DNA of 64,000 nt, from assembly GCA_018822665.1 (NCBI GenBank), contig JAHJJX010000021.1:96663-160662 (forward strand). Reading direction: 5' to 3'. A program made the position numbers and the translations under genes. Numbering within the stretch: position 1 is the first letter of the stretch; every line of letters begins with the position of its first letter. The notes under the pieces were generated by a model, which saw nothing but the letters and a program-made list of their open reading frames with translations, searched no databases and was not told the DNA's origin. The DNA is from a bacterium. GTDB lineage: Bacteria > Campylobacterota > Campylobacteria > Campylobacterales > Sulfurimonadaceae. This document shows, in pieces, positions 33,612-42,084 of the stretch.

Positions 33612-35528
33612 TTAAATTTTTGCTAAAACACCCTCTACGGAGAACCCGAACTTTTCAAAAAGTTGTCCAGCCGGGGCTGAAGCACCAAATGTATCCATGC
33701 CAATGACTTCATCGGCAAATCTGTACCATTCTAAGCCGCGAGCAGCTTCGATTGCTATTTTTTTCGTATCTGGCTTGATAATTGAATCTATGTATGTTGT
33801 GTTTTGCTCTATAAAAAGGTCATAACAAGGAACTGAAACAACATTGGATTTTACACCTTTGGCTTCAAGCGCTTCTTTTACTTTCAAGGCAAGCTCCACT
33901 TCACTTCCCGAAGCCATTAAAGTTATTGTTGCATTTTCGTCCGATGCAAGTAAATATCCGCCTTTACTCACGCTTCCGCTTATGGCATGTGGAACTACTG
34001 CAAGGTTTTGACGTGAACACACAAAAGCGGATGGAGATTTTTTCATCTCAAGCGCTGTTTTCCAGGCTTCAATGTTTTCTGCACCATCAGCAGGACGCCA
34101 AACATAAAAGTTTGGCAGTGCTCTAAACTGACTTAAATGCTCAATAGGCTGATGTGTCGGTCCGTCTTCACCTACACCGATACTGTCATGTGTCCAGATA
34201 AAAAACTGCTGAATCCCCGTAAGAGCTGCTATTCTTGCGGCTGGTTTTAAGTAATCTGAAAACACAAAGAAGGTAGCTGAGAATGGTAAAAGCGGTCCGT
34301 AAAGAGCCATCGCATTGACGATGGAAGCCATCGCGTGCTCACGTATGCCAAAATAAATATTTCTACCCTTTGGATACACGCCCATATCTACAAGCTCAGT
34401 TTTATTCGACGGGCTCAAATCCGCACTTCCGCCTAAAAAGCTCGGAACTGCACGCGCAATTGCATTCATGATTTTTCCATTTGTGTTTCTTGTCGCATCT
34501 GCTTTTTCAAATACAGGCCACTGAATTCTTGAATAATCAGGATTTAAAAGCGCATCGAGTGCTTCATTTTGTTCCATTAACGGAAGCGTTTTTTGTCTGT
34601 GAATCCATTCACGCTCCAATAAATCACCCTCTTCTATTGCACAGCGAAATCTTGCCATCACATCTTCATCTACATGAAAAGTTTTTGCAGCATCAAATCC
34701 ACATGCCGTCTTTGCCTCGGCAATTACATCATTACCAAGCGGTGCTCCGTGAGAATGGTGCGAACCTTCGAGTTTTCCTGCACCTTTTGCAATCACTGTG
34801 TTAGCAATAATAATCGTTGGTTTTACATTCGCTTTTGCAGTTGTAATTGCAGCATCAATCTCATCAAAATTGTGTCCGTCACACTCTAAAACATCCCAAC
34901 ACTGAGACTCAAATCTGTCGCGGATATTTTCACTTATACTTAAATCGGTTGAACCCTCAATCGTAATGCGGTTTGAATCATAAATTACAATCAAATTATC
35001 AAGTTTATTATGCCCTGCTATTGAACAAGCTTCGTAAGAGATTCCCTCTTCCAAATCACCGTCTCCGCATAAACAATAAACATTATGGTCAATCACTTTT
35101 GCGGTTTTTGAGTTTGTCTGAGCACCCACAAATTTTGAAGCCATGGAAAAACCGACAGCGTTTGCGATACCTTGACCGAGTGGCCCGGTAGTAATCTCAA
35201 TACCTGCTGTATGACCAAATTCGGGGTGACCCGGAGTTTTAGAATCTAATTGACGGAAGTTTTTCAAGTCATTGACCTCTAAACCATAGCCCCATAAATA
35301 ATAAAGTGAATAAATAAGTCCTGTTGCATGCCCGCCTGAAAAAACTAATCTATCGCGGTTTAGCCAAGAGGGATTTTTAGGATTATGGTTTAAATGTTCG
35401 CTTAAAACTACTGCTATATCCGCCAAGCCCATTGGAGCGCCCGGATGTCCTGAGTTTGCCGCCTGAACCATATCTGCTGCTAAGAACCTGATTGTGTTTG
35501 CCATTTTTTGACGCATTTGATTGCTCAT
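33612..35528 (-). CDS. tkt: Transketolase
   Basis: The 638-residue protein has the thiamine-diphosphate motif GDGDLEEGISYEACSIAGHNKLDNLIVIYDSNRI near 155, the N-terminal AANSGHPGAPMGLADIAV and VFSGGHATGLIYSL, the pyrimidine-domain FGIREHAMASIVNAMALYG with catalytic Glu, and HDSIGVGEDGPTHQPIEHL. It moves two-carbon ketol units in the pentose phosphate pathway and, in autotrophs, sugar recycling. It is 18 bases downstream of the ispA-like gene and probably co-transcribed with it. It holds two exact copies of the dispersed motif. Confidence 0.96.
   Translation of the reverse strand: MSNQMRQKMANTIRFLAADMVQAANSGHPGAPMGLADIAVVLSEHLNHNPKNPSWLNRDRLVFSGGHATGLIYSLYYLWGYGLEVNDLKNFRQLDSKTPGHPEFGHTAGIEITTGPLGQGIANAVGFSMASKFVGAQTNSKTAKVIDHNVYCLCGDGDLEEGISYEACSIAGHNKLDNLIVIYDSNRITIEGSTDLSISENIRDRFESQCWDVLECDGHNFDEIDAAITTAKANVKPTIIIANTVIAKGAGKLEGSHHSHGAPLGNDVIAEAKTACGFDAAKTFHVDEDVMARFRCAIEEGDLLEREWIHRQKTLPLMEQNEALDALLNPDYSRIQWPVFEKADATRNTNGKIMNAIARAVPSFLGGSADLSPSNKTELVDMGVYPKGRNIYFGIREHAMASIVNAMALYGPLLPFSATFFVFSDYLKPAARIAALTGIQQFFIWTHDSIGVGEDGPTHQPIEHLSQFRALPNFYVWRPADGAENIEAWKTALEMKKSPSAFVCSRQNLAVVPHAISGSVSKGGYLLASDENATITLMASGSEVELALKVKEALEAKGVKSNVVSVPCYDLFIEQNTTYIDSIIKPDTKKIAIEAARGLEWYRFADEVIGMDTFGASAPAGQLFEKFGFSVEGVLAKI
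33984..33992 (+). repeat. GGCATGTGG dispersed motif inside a CDS
   Basis: This exact copy lies in tkt and encodes Pro-His-Ala (VVPHAIS) on the minus strand. Confidence 0.85.
34699..34707 (-). repeat. GGCATGTGG dispersed motif inside a CDS
   Basis: This exact copy lies in tkt in the opposite orientation to 33984 and encodes Ala-Cys-Gly (KTACGFD). Confidence 0.85.
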
Positions 35529-35546
35529 TTATTACCTTTGTTTAAT

Positions 35547-36392
35547 TTATTTGTGTCTATTTATATACTGAATAAGTAGTGGGGAGAGTTCATTTTTTAA
35601 ATTATCATCAAAACTGTTTAATTCTTGCAAGAGATTATCGGCTAATGCATTTGCCTCATCTCTGGCTTTTTCAAGCCCCAAAAGGGTAACAAAGCTGTTT
35701 TTTGCTTCATCATTATTTGTAGTTTTACCTGCTTCTTGTGAACTTTGAGTAACATCCAAAATATCATCTTGAATTTGAAATAATAAACCAAGCTTTATTC
35801 CAAAGTCATAAAGTTTCTCACCTAAATCTTCTTTTCCGATAATTATCGCACCCATTTTAAGCGAAGCTGCAATAAGCTTCGCAGTTTTATTTGTATGTAA
35901 AATTTTCACATCTTCTATGCTAAGCGGTTTATTCTCAAAGTGACAATCTATCGCCTGACCCAAAACCATCCCATTTAAGCCGCCATTCACAGCAAGTTCC
36001 TGAATAAGTTTTACCCTTATATAATCTGAAAACGGAGCCTTGCTCAATACCTCAAAAGAGAAAGTATTTAATGCATCGCCGACTAAAATAGCCGTTACTT
36101 CATCGAACCGTACATGTAGCGTTGGATTTCCCCTGCGCAGGTCTGAGTCATCCATTGCCGGCAAATCATCATGGATAAGGGAATAAGTATGCAAGAGTTC
36201 AATGGCATACGCGGCATGCATAGCGGCATCCAACATAAGCGTGTTGTACGATTTCACCACCCCAAGCAAAAGTGCCGGACGAAATCTCTTTCCTCCGGCT
36301 TCCAGCATAGCCTGTAATGCTTTCTCGTACGTCGGATGAATACTTTTGGATATCGGTAAATTATTGAGTAAAAAAATTTCAAAGTTTTGCAT
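35547..36392 (-). CDS. ispA: Short-chain polyprenyl diphosphate synthase (farnesyl/geranyl diphosphate synthase)
   Basis: The 281-residue protein has both aspartate-rich motifs of trans-prenyltransferases: first LIHDDLPAMDDSDLRRG near 80 and second LLFQIQDDILDVTQS near 212, plus GGKRFRPALLLG. Two residues lie between the Asp pair in the first motif (DDLPAMDD), the form of bacterial farnesyl diphosphate synthases. It condenses isopentenyl diphosphate with dimethylallyl or geranyl diphosphate for quinone, undecaprenol and other isoprenoids. It precedes tkt by 18 bases. Final chain length is inferred. Confidence 0.9.
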   Translation of the reverse strand: MQNFEIFLLNNLPISKSIHPTYEKALQAMLEAGGKRFRPALLLGVVKSYNTLMLDAAMHAAYAIELLHTYSLIHDDLPAMDDSDLRRGNPTLHVRFDEVTAILVGDALNTFSFEVLSKAPFSDYIRVKLIQELAVNGGLNGMVLGQAIDCHFENKPLSIEDVKILHTNKTAKLIAASLKMGAIIIGKEDLGEKLYDFGIKLGLLFQIQDDILDVTQSSQEAGKTTNNDEAKNSFVTLLGLEKARDEANALADNLLQELNSFDDNLKNELSPLLIQYINRHK

Positions 36393-36404
36393 GCAGAATT
36401 TTAT

Positions 36405-37385
36405 CTAATTAATTTGTACAAAAAACTGAAAACTATCTCTCTCAAATAACAAAGAGGAAGAATCTTTAAAACTACTCATTGTATTCATTATTTCTCGTTG
36501 ATTTTTAACTGTTTTACCGTTTATCTGAAGCAGTTTATCCCCCACTTTGAGGCCATAATCTGCATCTTCGTTCATGTAATTGACGATAACTAAATCTTTA
36601 TCAAAATAAATACCTTTTTGTTCTAAAAAAGTATCACTTACAAATCCGCCTCCGTATCTTTTTCTACTTAGAACATTCAATTCCAATACTTTGGCTCCGC
36701 GCTTGATTTTAACTTTTTGATTTGTACCAATTTTACTAAATAATAGATCCATCATAAACGCAGCACTGTCTTTTACCTTTTGAGAGTTCAATTCCAAAAT
36801 GCAGTCATCTTTTTTAAAAGGGTTATCTCTCATGAAAGGATCCGTGTTGCTAACTTGGACAAAAGAGTTTACATCATTGACTCTGATGCCAATATCTGCA
36901 TAATCCATCTCCTTTGCCTGAAGGAATCTTTGTACATATTCTTTTTGTATTATTCCCGCCGGAGTCACTATCCCTTCCAACGCACAGCAGCTGTTTGTAA
37001 GTATGCTTGGGGCGTAGAGTGCTTCATTAAAAGATGCAAAATTATTTAACCCAATTTGTTTTTTTACTATTTTCCCTTCTATTGCTATCGTATAGTTTAC
37101 TGAAGCGTATCCGGATGATAAATGATTGTTAAACGTAAAGGGGTATTTAAACCCTTTTTTATCTTCTAGCAAATACAGAGATAAAAAAGGGTCATGCTTG
37201 AGTATCTTGGCATGTGGAGTTATGTGAGTAAAAACAAGTCGCTGATTTTTAGTGATTGGGAGCTGAAGCGTTTGGTTGATTATACTATTGGAGTCTAGAA
37301 GTTTTTGCTTGCAAGAATCATAACCGCCCTTACAGGCATATACGTTTAAAAAGAGAAGATTTAAAGCTAAAAATAGGCGAAACAC
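36405..37385 (-). CDS. Secreted PDZ-domain protein
   Basis: The 326-residue protein has a signal peptide (RLFLALNLLFLNVYA) and at least two PDZ-like modules: one near 175-235 (KKDDCILELNSQKVKDSAAF) and one at the C-terminus (EDADYGLKVGDKLLQINGKTVKNQREIMNTM). The middle has a Cys pair (NSCCALEG). No protease domain is visible, so it is likely a periplasmic binding or adaptor protein. It begins the base after the ybaB stop, so the two are translationally linked. The ligand is unknown. It contains one exact motif copy. Confidence 0.78.
   Translation of the reverse strand: MFRLFLALNLLFLNVYACKGGYDSCKQKLLDSNSIINQTLQLPITKNQRLVFTHITPHAKILKHDPFLSLYLLEDKKGFKYPFTFNNHLSSGYASVNYTIAIEGKIVKKQIGLNNFASFNEALYAPSILTNSCCALEGIVTPAGIIQKEYVQRFLQAKEMDYADIGIRVNDVNSFVQVSNTDPFMRDNPFKKDDCILELNSQKVKDSAAFMMDLLFSKIGTNQKVKIKRGAKVLELNVLSRKRYGGGFVSDTFLEQKGIYFDKDLVIVNYMNEDADYGLKVGDKLLQINGKTVKNQREIMNTMSSFKDSSSLLFERDSFQFFVQIN
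37209..37217 (+). repeat. GGCATGTGG dispersed motif inside a CDS
   Basis: This exact copy lies in the PDZ-protein gene and encodes Pro-His-Ala (TPHAKI). Confidence 0.85.
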
Positions 37386-37700
37386 CTATTTTACTCCAAA
37401 CGGGTTTCCACCTAAACCGCCCAGCATGCCCAAGGTGCTATTTTGCTTATTTGTCTCAACCATTGCATAGGCATCATTCATAGCACCTATAAGTAAAATT
37501 TGAAGCGATTCTTTGTCATTCATAAGGGAATCATCAATACTGATGTCGATTACTTCACCTTTGCCGTTCATGCTTACTTCAACCATTCCGCCGCCACTTT
37601 TAACATTAAAAGTTTTAGATTCCAGTTCGGTCTGAAGCTTTTGGGCATTTTCCTGCATACCTTCAAGCATTTTACTCATATCTCCAAGGTTACCAAACAT
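37386..37700 (-). CDS. YbaB/EbfC nucleoid-associated protein
   Basis: The 104-residue protein has an N-terminal helix (MSKMLEGMQENAQKLQTELESK), then the conserved VEVSMNGKGEVIDISIDDSL core, and ends with a Gly-rich tail (GMLGGLGGNPFG). These dimeric proteins bind DNA without strong sequence preference. The family member in Borrelia is EbfC. It lies two bases after panD and directly before the PDZ protein. It is usually near recR or dnaX elsewhere, so this placement is different. Confidence 0.9.
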   Translation of the reverse strand: MFGNLGDMSKMLEGMQENAQKLQTELESKTFNVKSGGGMVEVSMNGKGEVIDISIDDSLMNDKESLQILLIGAMNDAYAMVETNKQNSTLGMLGGLGGNPFGVK

Positions 37701-37702
37701 TT

Positions 37703-38068
37703 TTAGATATTCTCTGCTACATAATCTATATCGTTATTATCATCCAAAATAACAACTTTTGGCTTATACGTCTCAAGTTCTTTTTCGTCATACGTAGCAT
37801 ATGCTACAATGATAACTTTATCGCCTTTATGAACTTTTCTCGCAGCAGCTCCATTTAAACAAATATCTCTTTTGCCTCTTTCGCCCAAAATCACGTATGT
37901 TGAAAATCTTTCACCGTTATTTACGTTTAAGATTTCAACTTTTTGTCCAACTCTCATCTTTGCAGCTTCCATCAGCTCTTCATCTATAGTAATCGAACCA
38001 ACATAATTTAAATTGGCATCCGTTACCGTAGCACGATGTATTTTGCTGTACAACATATCTAAAGTCAT
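37703..38068 (-). CDS. panD: Aspartate 1-decarboxylase
   Basis: The 121-residue protein starts [20 protein letters not shown] and has the self-cleavage site NYVGSITID with Ser25 as the pyruvoyl precursor. [22 protein letters not shown] follows. It converts aspartate to beta-alanine for pantothenate and CoA synthesis. Some bacteria need PanM/PanZ to mature PanD; none is visible here. It lies directly after the ferredoxin gene and two bases before ybaB. Confidence 0.95.
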   Translation of the reverse strand: MTLDMLYSKIHRATVTDANLNYVGSITIDEELMEAAKMRVGQKVEILNVNNGERFSTYVILGERGKRDICLNGAAARKVHKGDKVIIVAYATYDEKELETYKPKVVILDDNNDIDYVAENI

Positions 38069-38443
38069 CTATCTTCCCATCTGCTTTTTCATATCTGCTG
38101 GAGATATCGGAGCATCCCATAATTCAGAGTTTATAACATACTCTTCAACTACATTTCCACCAATAATATGTTCAGCAACTATTCTATCAATTTTTTCTTT
38201 TGTAAGTCCGGCATACATTGTATGCCCTGGCTCCACTAACATAATCGGACCTGCGCTACAACGGTTCATACATGAAGTACGAATCGGCTGAACTGTTCCC
38301 ATAATTCCCTCTTTCATAAGGCACTGTGCCAAATACTGGAACAGGTCTTGTGTTTGCGGGGTAACACATGATGGTTTTGGCATACCTGGAGGAGCTGATT
38401 GCTCACATTTAAATATATAAAATGCTGGTTGAGGGATTCCCAT
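38069..38443 (-). CDS. (2Fe-2S) thioredoxin-like ferredoxin
   Basis: I start this 124-residue protein at MGIPQPAFYIFKCEQS because AAGGA lies seven bases before that ATG; a TTG nine codons earlier has no site. It has the thioredoxin-like [2Fe-2S] ferredoxin layout with Cys in FKCEQSAPPGMPKPSC and TSCMNRCSAGPIMLVEPG. Such proteins carry electrons or sense redox in the cytoplasm, sometimes beside hydrogenase or NADH enzymes. The stop is adjacent to the panD start. The partner is not evident. Confidence 0.85.
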   Translation of the reverse strand: MGIPQPAFYIFKCEQSAPPGMPKPSCVTPQTQDLFQYLAQCLMKEGIMGTVQPIRTSCMNRCSAGPIMLVEPGHTMYAGLTKEKIDRIVAEHIIGGNVVEEYVINSELWDAPISPADMKKQMGR

Positions 38444-38562
38444 AAAATCATCCTTAAATTTTTGACGCAATTATATCAAAAATATATCTTGATTATCTAA
38501 TTGGAAAAAAGAAGTTTGAATATTTAAGTCATTATATATATTTTGATTTGCAACTTTTTAGG

Positions 38563-38568
38563 TATAAT
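38563..38568 (+). promoter_or_regulatory. TATAAT -10 box upstream of an outer-membrane protein gene
   Basis: A perfect TATAAT lies 36 bases before the TTG start at 38605. Transcription from about 38575 would exclude the earlier in-frame codon at 38548 and leave AGGA at 38590 as the ribosome-binding site. Confidence 0.5.
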
Positions 38569-38604
38569 TGCCGCCATACTAAAAATGATAGGAATACTTT
38601 TACA

Positions 38605-39147
38605 TTGAAAAAAATCATACTCTTTTTACTTCTTATAAGTTCTTTATACTCCGATGCAAAGGTATACATTGGCTCAAGTTACGGATTCTTAAACGAGGAC
38701 TATACCAATGGAATTGATGCGGTCAGTTCAGCACAAATGGCTAAACTCAAAGTAGGTTATGGCGATAGGGATGCTTACGCGATAGAATTTTCATTGGAAT
38801 ACATAGAGAATAACTCAAAAATATTTTCCGCTAATGATAAGGAAAAATATGGATTTAATGTAGAACTTGTTAAAGCTTTGGATTTTGATATTATGATAAA
38901 TCCATTTTTTAAAGCTGGGTTTGGTGCAGGTTTTTTAAATGTTGAAAGAGCAATTCAAAAAACAATCAATTACAGCTCCTTTAACCTAGGTGCAGGTTTC
39001 TTCATACCTCTCAATGAACATTTTGATTTTGAAGTCGGATACGATTATAAATATCTCACGTATGAAGGTGTGGACACGATAGCGGAAAAAATAAGCTATG
39101 AATCCAACGTAAATGTAGCCTATATTGGCTTTAATGTAAGATTTTAG
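38605..39147 (+). CDS. Outer-membrane beta-barrel protein (porin-like), hypothetical
   Basis: I place the start at the TTG at 38605 (about 180 residues), after a TATAAT box and AGGA. It begins with a signal peptide (KKIILFLLLISSLYSDA) followed by alternating strands ending in YIGFNVRF, where a terminal Phe is the usual sign of an outer-membrane barrel. Repeated Gly-rich turns (GAGFLN, NLGAGFFIPL) fit an eight-strand OmpW/OmpA-like barrel. No specific family is assigned. It precedes a Big2-like lipoprotein gene by eight bases, so the two may act together. Confidence 0.72.
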   Translation: MKKIILFLLLISSLYSDAKVYIGSSYGFLNEDYTNGIDAVSSAQMAKLKVGYGDRDAYAIEFSLEYIENNSKIFSANDKEKYGFNVELVKALDFDIMINPFFKAGFGAGFLNVERAIQKTINYSSFNLGAGFFIPLNEHFDFEVGYDYKYLTYEGVDTIAEKISYESNVNVAYIGFNVRF

Positions 39148-39155
39148 GAACAAAC

Positions 39156-39773
39156 ATGAATTTATTTAAAACTTCTTTTTTACTTTTAACAGCTTTTTTC
39201 TTTATCGCATGCGGAGATAATACAGAAACTCCAATAACTGCAGATGTAAGTTCCATAAGCATCGACCAGACAAATCCAACAATTCGCTCTACGGATGCTT
39301 TCATAAACTTAACAGCGAGTGCACAATACACTGATGGTACGAGTGCAGATGCAACTACTAAAGTTAATTGGACGAATTCAAATTATAATGTAGTGAGCAT
39401 GTTAGGTGGAGCTGTTGAAGCAGTTGCAAACGGCGGAGAATCAAACGTCAGCATAAGTTATGCAGACTTTCAAGACACGCAAGCACTTACCGTACATAAA
39501 TTAACTTCATTTTTCATTTCATCAGCGGATATAAACACAACAGGTGTCTTTCCTTTAGAAGCAAAAGGGAATTTTGACAACAACGAAACAAATATAACGC
39601 TCGTTAAAAATATTGTATGGACTGCAAATAACGGAGCCACGATAAGTATCGCTGATAATATTGCAAGTATTACTATTTATGTTGGAGATACGAACATAAC
39701 GGCAACCGTATTTAAAGAAACAAACACAAGCAGCCCAATCGCTCCGATAACAAAAACATATACGGTGAATTAG
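39156..39773 (+). CDS. Lipoprotein with Ig-like (Big2) domain
   Basis: The 205-residue protein has a lipobox FFIAC (Cys near 19). A bacterial Ig-like domain follows (about 25-105), with ISIDQTNPTIRSTDAFINL, AQYTDGTSADATTKVNW and GGESNVSISY, and probably a second degenerate one. Big2 domains are found in surface and adhesion proteins. It is 8 bases after the barrel gene, so the two form a unit. A dispersed motif followed by a terminator lies just downstream. The ligand is unknown. Confidence 0.78.
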   Translation: MNLFKTSFLLLTAFFFIACGDNTETPITADVSSISIDQTNPTIRSTDAFINLTASAQYTDGTSADATTKVNWTNSNYNVVSMLGGAVEAVANGGESNVSISYADFQDTQALTVHKLTSFFISSADINTTGVFPLEAKGNFDNNETNITLVKNIVWTANNGATISIADNIASITIYVGDTNITATVFKETNTSSPIAPITKTYTVN

Positions 39774-39788
39774 AACTCTTCTTATCTT

Positions 39789-39797
39789 GGCATGTGG
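39789..39797 (+). repeat. GGCATGTGG dispersed motif, intergenic copy next to a terminator
   Basis: This exact copy, within CTTGGCATGTGGAATAAA, lies directly against the 13-bp hairpin at 39798-39826, between the convergent lipoprotein and murE genes. Confidence 0.9.
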
Positions 39798-39826
39798 AAT
39801 AAATGCAAAAAACTTTTGCATTTATT
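39798..39826. terminator. 13-bp bidirectional terminator hairpin
   Basis: Perfect 13-base arms AATAAATGCAAAA and TTTTGCATTTATT with a three-base loop lie between two convergent genes and overlap the murE stop by five bases. The dispersed motif abuts its left arm. Confidence 0.75.
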
Positions 39827-41120
39827 GTTGAATATTTAAAAACTCTCTTACAACTTCTCTATCATCAAAAGGGAATTTTTTATCATAAATTATCTGATAA
39901 GCTTCGTCCCCTTTTCCAAGTATGACAACCACTTCATCACCCTCTTGGTCATCAAGCGCCATACGAATCGCTTTTTTTCTATTTAATTCTATCGTGACGT
40001 TACTTTTATCTTCTATACCTTCGAGTATATCTTGAATAATTAAATCAGGATCCTCATTTCTAGGGTTATCGCTTGTGATGTATATTTTCTTTGCAAGTCC
40101 GGCTGCGATTCGCCCCATTATAGGCCTTTTCGACTTGTCTCTATCTCCGCCTGCACCAAAAACAACCAACAACTCTTTTTCTTTTAATGAGTTGAGCACT
40201 TGATGCATCCCATCGGGTGTATGGGCAAAATCCACAATAACATTTGGGGCAACGGACACCTGCTCCATCCTTCCGCTTACTCCTGCAAAATTTTCCATAA
40301 CTTCACCAATTTGCTCTACGCTTTTAGAGGTCAGAATATGTGTTGCTCCAAAGGCAGCCATCAAGTTATAAAGATTGAAAAATCCGTGCAAAGAGGAAGT
40401 AAAGGAAACTATCTGTGAAAAATGCTGGATTATTCCGCTTGAAGCCTCATTTAATGAATATGCCATAAGTTTGTAGGTTGATGGGTTTTCAATGCCGTAT
40501 GTAAAAGTATTTTTTATTTTGAAAGAGGCATTTTTTTCATCTTTGTTAATAAGTTTTTTACCATCATCTTGAAAAAAACTATTTTTAACCGCTCTGTATT
40601 CTTCTAAGGTTTTATGATAATCTAAATGGTCCTGCGTTATATTTGTTAATATTTTAAGCTCAAAATCAAGACCTTCTATCCTCTTTTGAACTATTGCATG
40701 CGAACTTACTTCCATAATAAAAAATTCACACCCTGCGTCAACCGCTTGATATATATGCTTATATGTATTTAAAACAGAGGGTGTTGTAAGTGTTTTCCCT
40801 TCGATAACTTCATCATTCATAAAAAAGCCGCGCGTGCCCTGCATAGCTACTTTATAACCTAAATCCAATAAAAATGAGTAAATTGCACTTGCGGTTGTAG
40901 TTTTTCCGTTTGTACCGGTAATCCCAACAATTTTTATTTCATTCACTCCAAAAAGTTTTGCAATATCTGCTATTTTAATGATTGAATGGGCATTCTTGTC
41001 TTTTGCATTTTGAAGATATTTTTCATTTTGAGTTGTGAGAACAAAAGCAGTTTCACTGTCACACTCATTCGAATTTTCACTCACATATAAAAAATCTTGA
41101 TTCGGTAATTCAATTTTCAA
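39822..41120 (-). CDS. murE: UDP-N-acetylmuramoyl-tripeptide synthetase (meso-DAP adding)
   Basis: The 432-residue Mur ligase has the ATP motif GITGTNGKTTTASAI near 65, the carbamylated-lysine region, GRMEQVSVAPNVIVDFAHTPD, FGAGGDRDKSKRPIMG and the DNPRNEDPD motif typical of enzymes that add meso-diaminopimelate. It joins DAP to UDP-MurNAc-L-Ala-D-Glu in peptidoglycan synthesis. Its N-terminal UDP-binding domain is short for the family. It starts within the last bases of a TPR-like gene (11-base overlap). Confidence 0.95.
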   Translation of the reverse strand: MKIELPNQDFLYVSENSNECDSETAFVLTTQNEKYLQNAKDKNAHSIIKIADIAKLFGVNEIKIVGITGTNGKTTTASAIYSFLLDLGYKVAMQGTRGFFMNDEVIEGKTLTTPSVLNTYKHIYQAVDAGCEFFIMEVSSHAIVQKRIEGLDFELKILTNITQDHLDYHKTLEEYRAVKNSFFQDDGKKLINKDEKNASFKIKNTFTYGIENPSTYKLMAYSLNEASSGIIQHFSQIVSFTSSLHGFFNLYNLMAAFGATHILTSKSVEQIGEVMENFAGVSGRMEQVSVAPNVIVDFAHTPDGMHQVLNSLKEKELLVVFGAGGDRDKSKRPIMGRIAAGLAKKIYITSDNPRNEDPDLIIQDILEGIEDKSNVTIELNRKKAIRMALDDQEGDEVVVILGKGDEAYQIIYDKKFPFDDREVVREFLNIQQ

Positions 41121-41703
41121 TTACTTTGCCTTTAGCTAATTTTTTTAGTAATTTCCTCAGTAAATTATCATTCGGGTACGATGTAAGTGCATTTTCTAAA
41201 TAACTTAATGCCATTTCACGAAATCCATTTTCAATCAAATTTTCTAAAAAATCTATAAAATCTTCTTTTTTTGTAATAATTACACGTGTTGAAAACATTA
41301 TATTTTCAAAGGTTTCTTTAAAACTTTCCCCGCTGTCTATAATACTTTTAAAATCTTGATAAAGTATCCCGTCTTCAAATTCTAATCTATCACGAAGCGG
41401 CTCTATAAATATTTCATTTAATTGTTCGAGCGAGCCATCCATATTTTGCAAAATATCGCTCATGATGTTATCAGCAGAGTCTGTGTCTTCTTCACGCAAG
41501 ACTTCATAGTAATCAAATAAAGCTTCGGCACCACTTTCACCGCTCATTGCCATTTCAGAAAGTATTACACCGTTATAAGCTTCTTTTGAGTTTGGATAGT
41601 TTTGCAACACCGTAGCAAATTGTTCCAATGCATTTTTAAAATCTGCTTTTGAAAAACTGTCTTTTGCTTGTGTTAATGTTTTATATTTACTTATATTACT
41701 CAT
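41110..41703 (-). CDS. Tetratricopeptide-like hypothetical protein
   Basis: The 197-residue acidic protein begins with TPR-like helices (DFKNALEQFATVLQNYPNSKEAYNGVILSEMA) and ends with another (MALSYLENALTSYPNDNLLRKLLKKLAK). The middle is helical without a known motif. It should act in protein-protein contacts in the cytoplasm. It overlaps murE by 11 bases and follows the NifU-domain gene by 16 bases, so the three are likely one unit. The partner is unknown. Confidence 0.7.
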   Translation of the reverse strand: MSNISKYKTLTQAKDSFSKADFKNALEQFATVLQNYPNSKEAYNGVILSEMAMSGESGAEALFDYYEVLREEDTDSADNIMSDILQNMDGSLEQLNEIFIEPLRDRLEFEDGILYQDFKSIIDSGESFKETFENIMFSTRVIITKKEDFIDFLENLIENGFREMALSYLENALTSYPNDNLLRKLLKKLAKGKVIEN

Positions 41704-41719
41704 TTGTCTCTATTACTCT

Positions 41720-41995
41720 TCATAGGCTGTCTATATCATTTTCCATACCAACAGGCACATTTACAACAGATAATTCTGGGTGAATATCCATCCTCAACTG
41801 TCTCTCTACTCCATATTTCAGAGTACTTCCACTGCTTGAACATCCTATGCAAGCACCCTTTAGCTGGACATAGACATTTCCATTTTTCACTGTAATGAAA
41901 TCTATATCCCCTCCATCCAAAGCCAAAGAAGGGCGCACCTTATCTATTACGCTTTTGACTGGATGCATTAACTCTTCGTCACTAAATGGAATCAT
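41720..41995 (-). CDS. NifU-like Fe-S cluster scaffold domain protein
   Basis: The 91-residue protein is a stand-alone C-terminal NifU domain: VRPSLALDGGDIDFITVKNG near 20, then VQLKGACIGCSSSGSTLKYGVE with the CxxC that holds an Fe-S cluster, and the MDIHPELSVVNV tail. It is thought to assemble or carry iron-sulfur clusters to target proteins. It precedes the TPR-like and murE genes. Campylobacterota use NIF-type cluster assembly, so such a carrier fits. Confidence 0.9.
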   Translation of the reverse strand: MIPFSDEELMHPVKSVIDKVRPSLALDGGDIDFITVKNGNVYVQLKGACIGCSSSGSTLKYGVERQLRMDIHPELSVVNVPVGMENDIDSL

Positions 41996-42084
41996 TTATT
42001 ATCCTTTAAAATATTGGTGTCATAAAATATGACAAAATCGCTTAACAAGCAATAAAAATTATAAGTAGCTTTTTCCTTTTAGGC

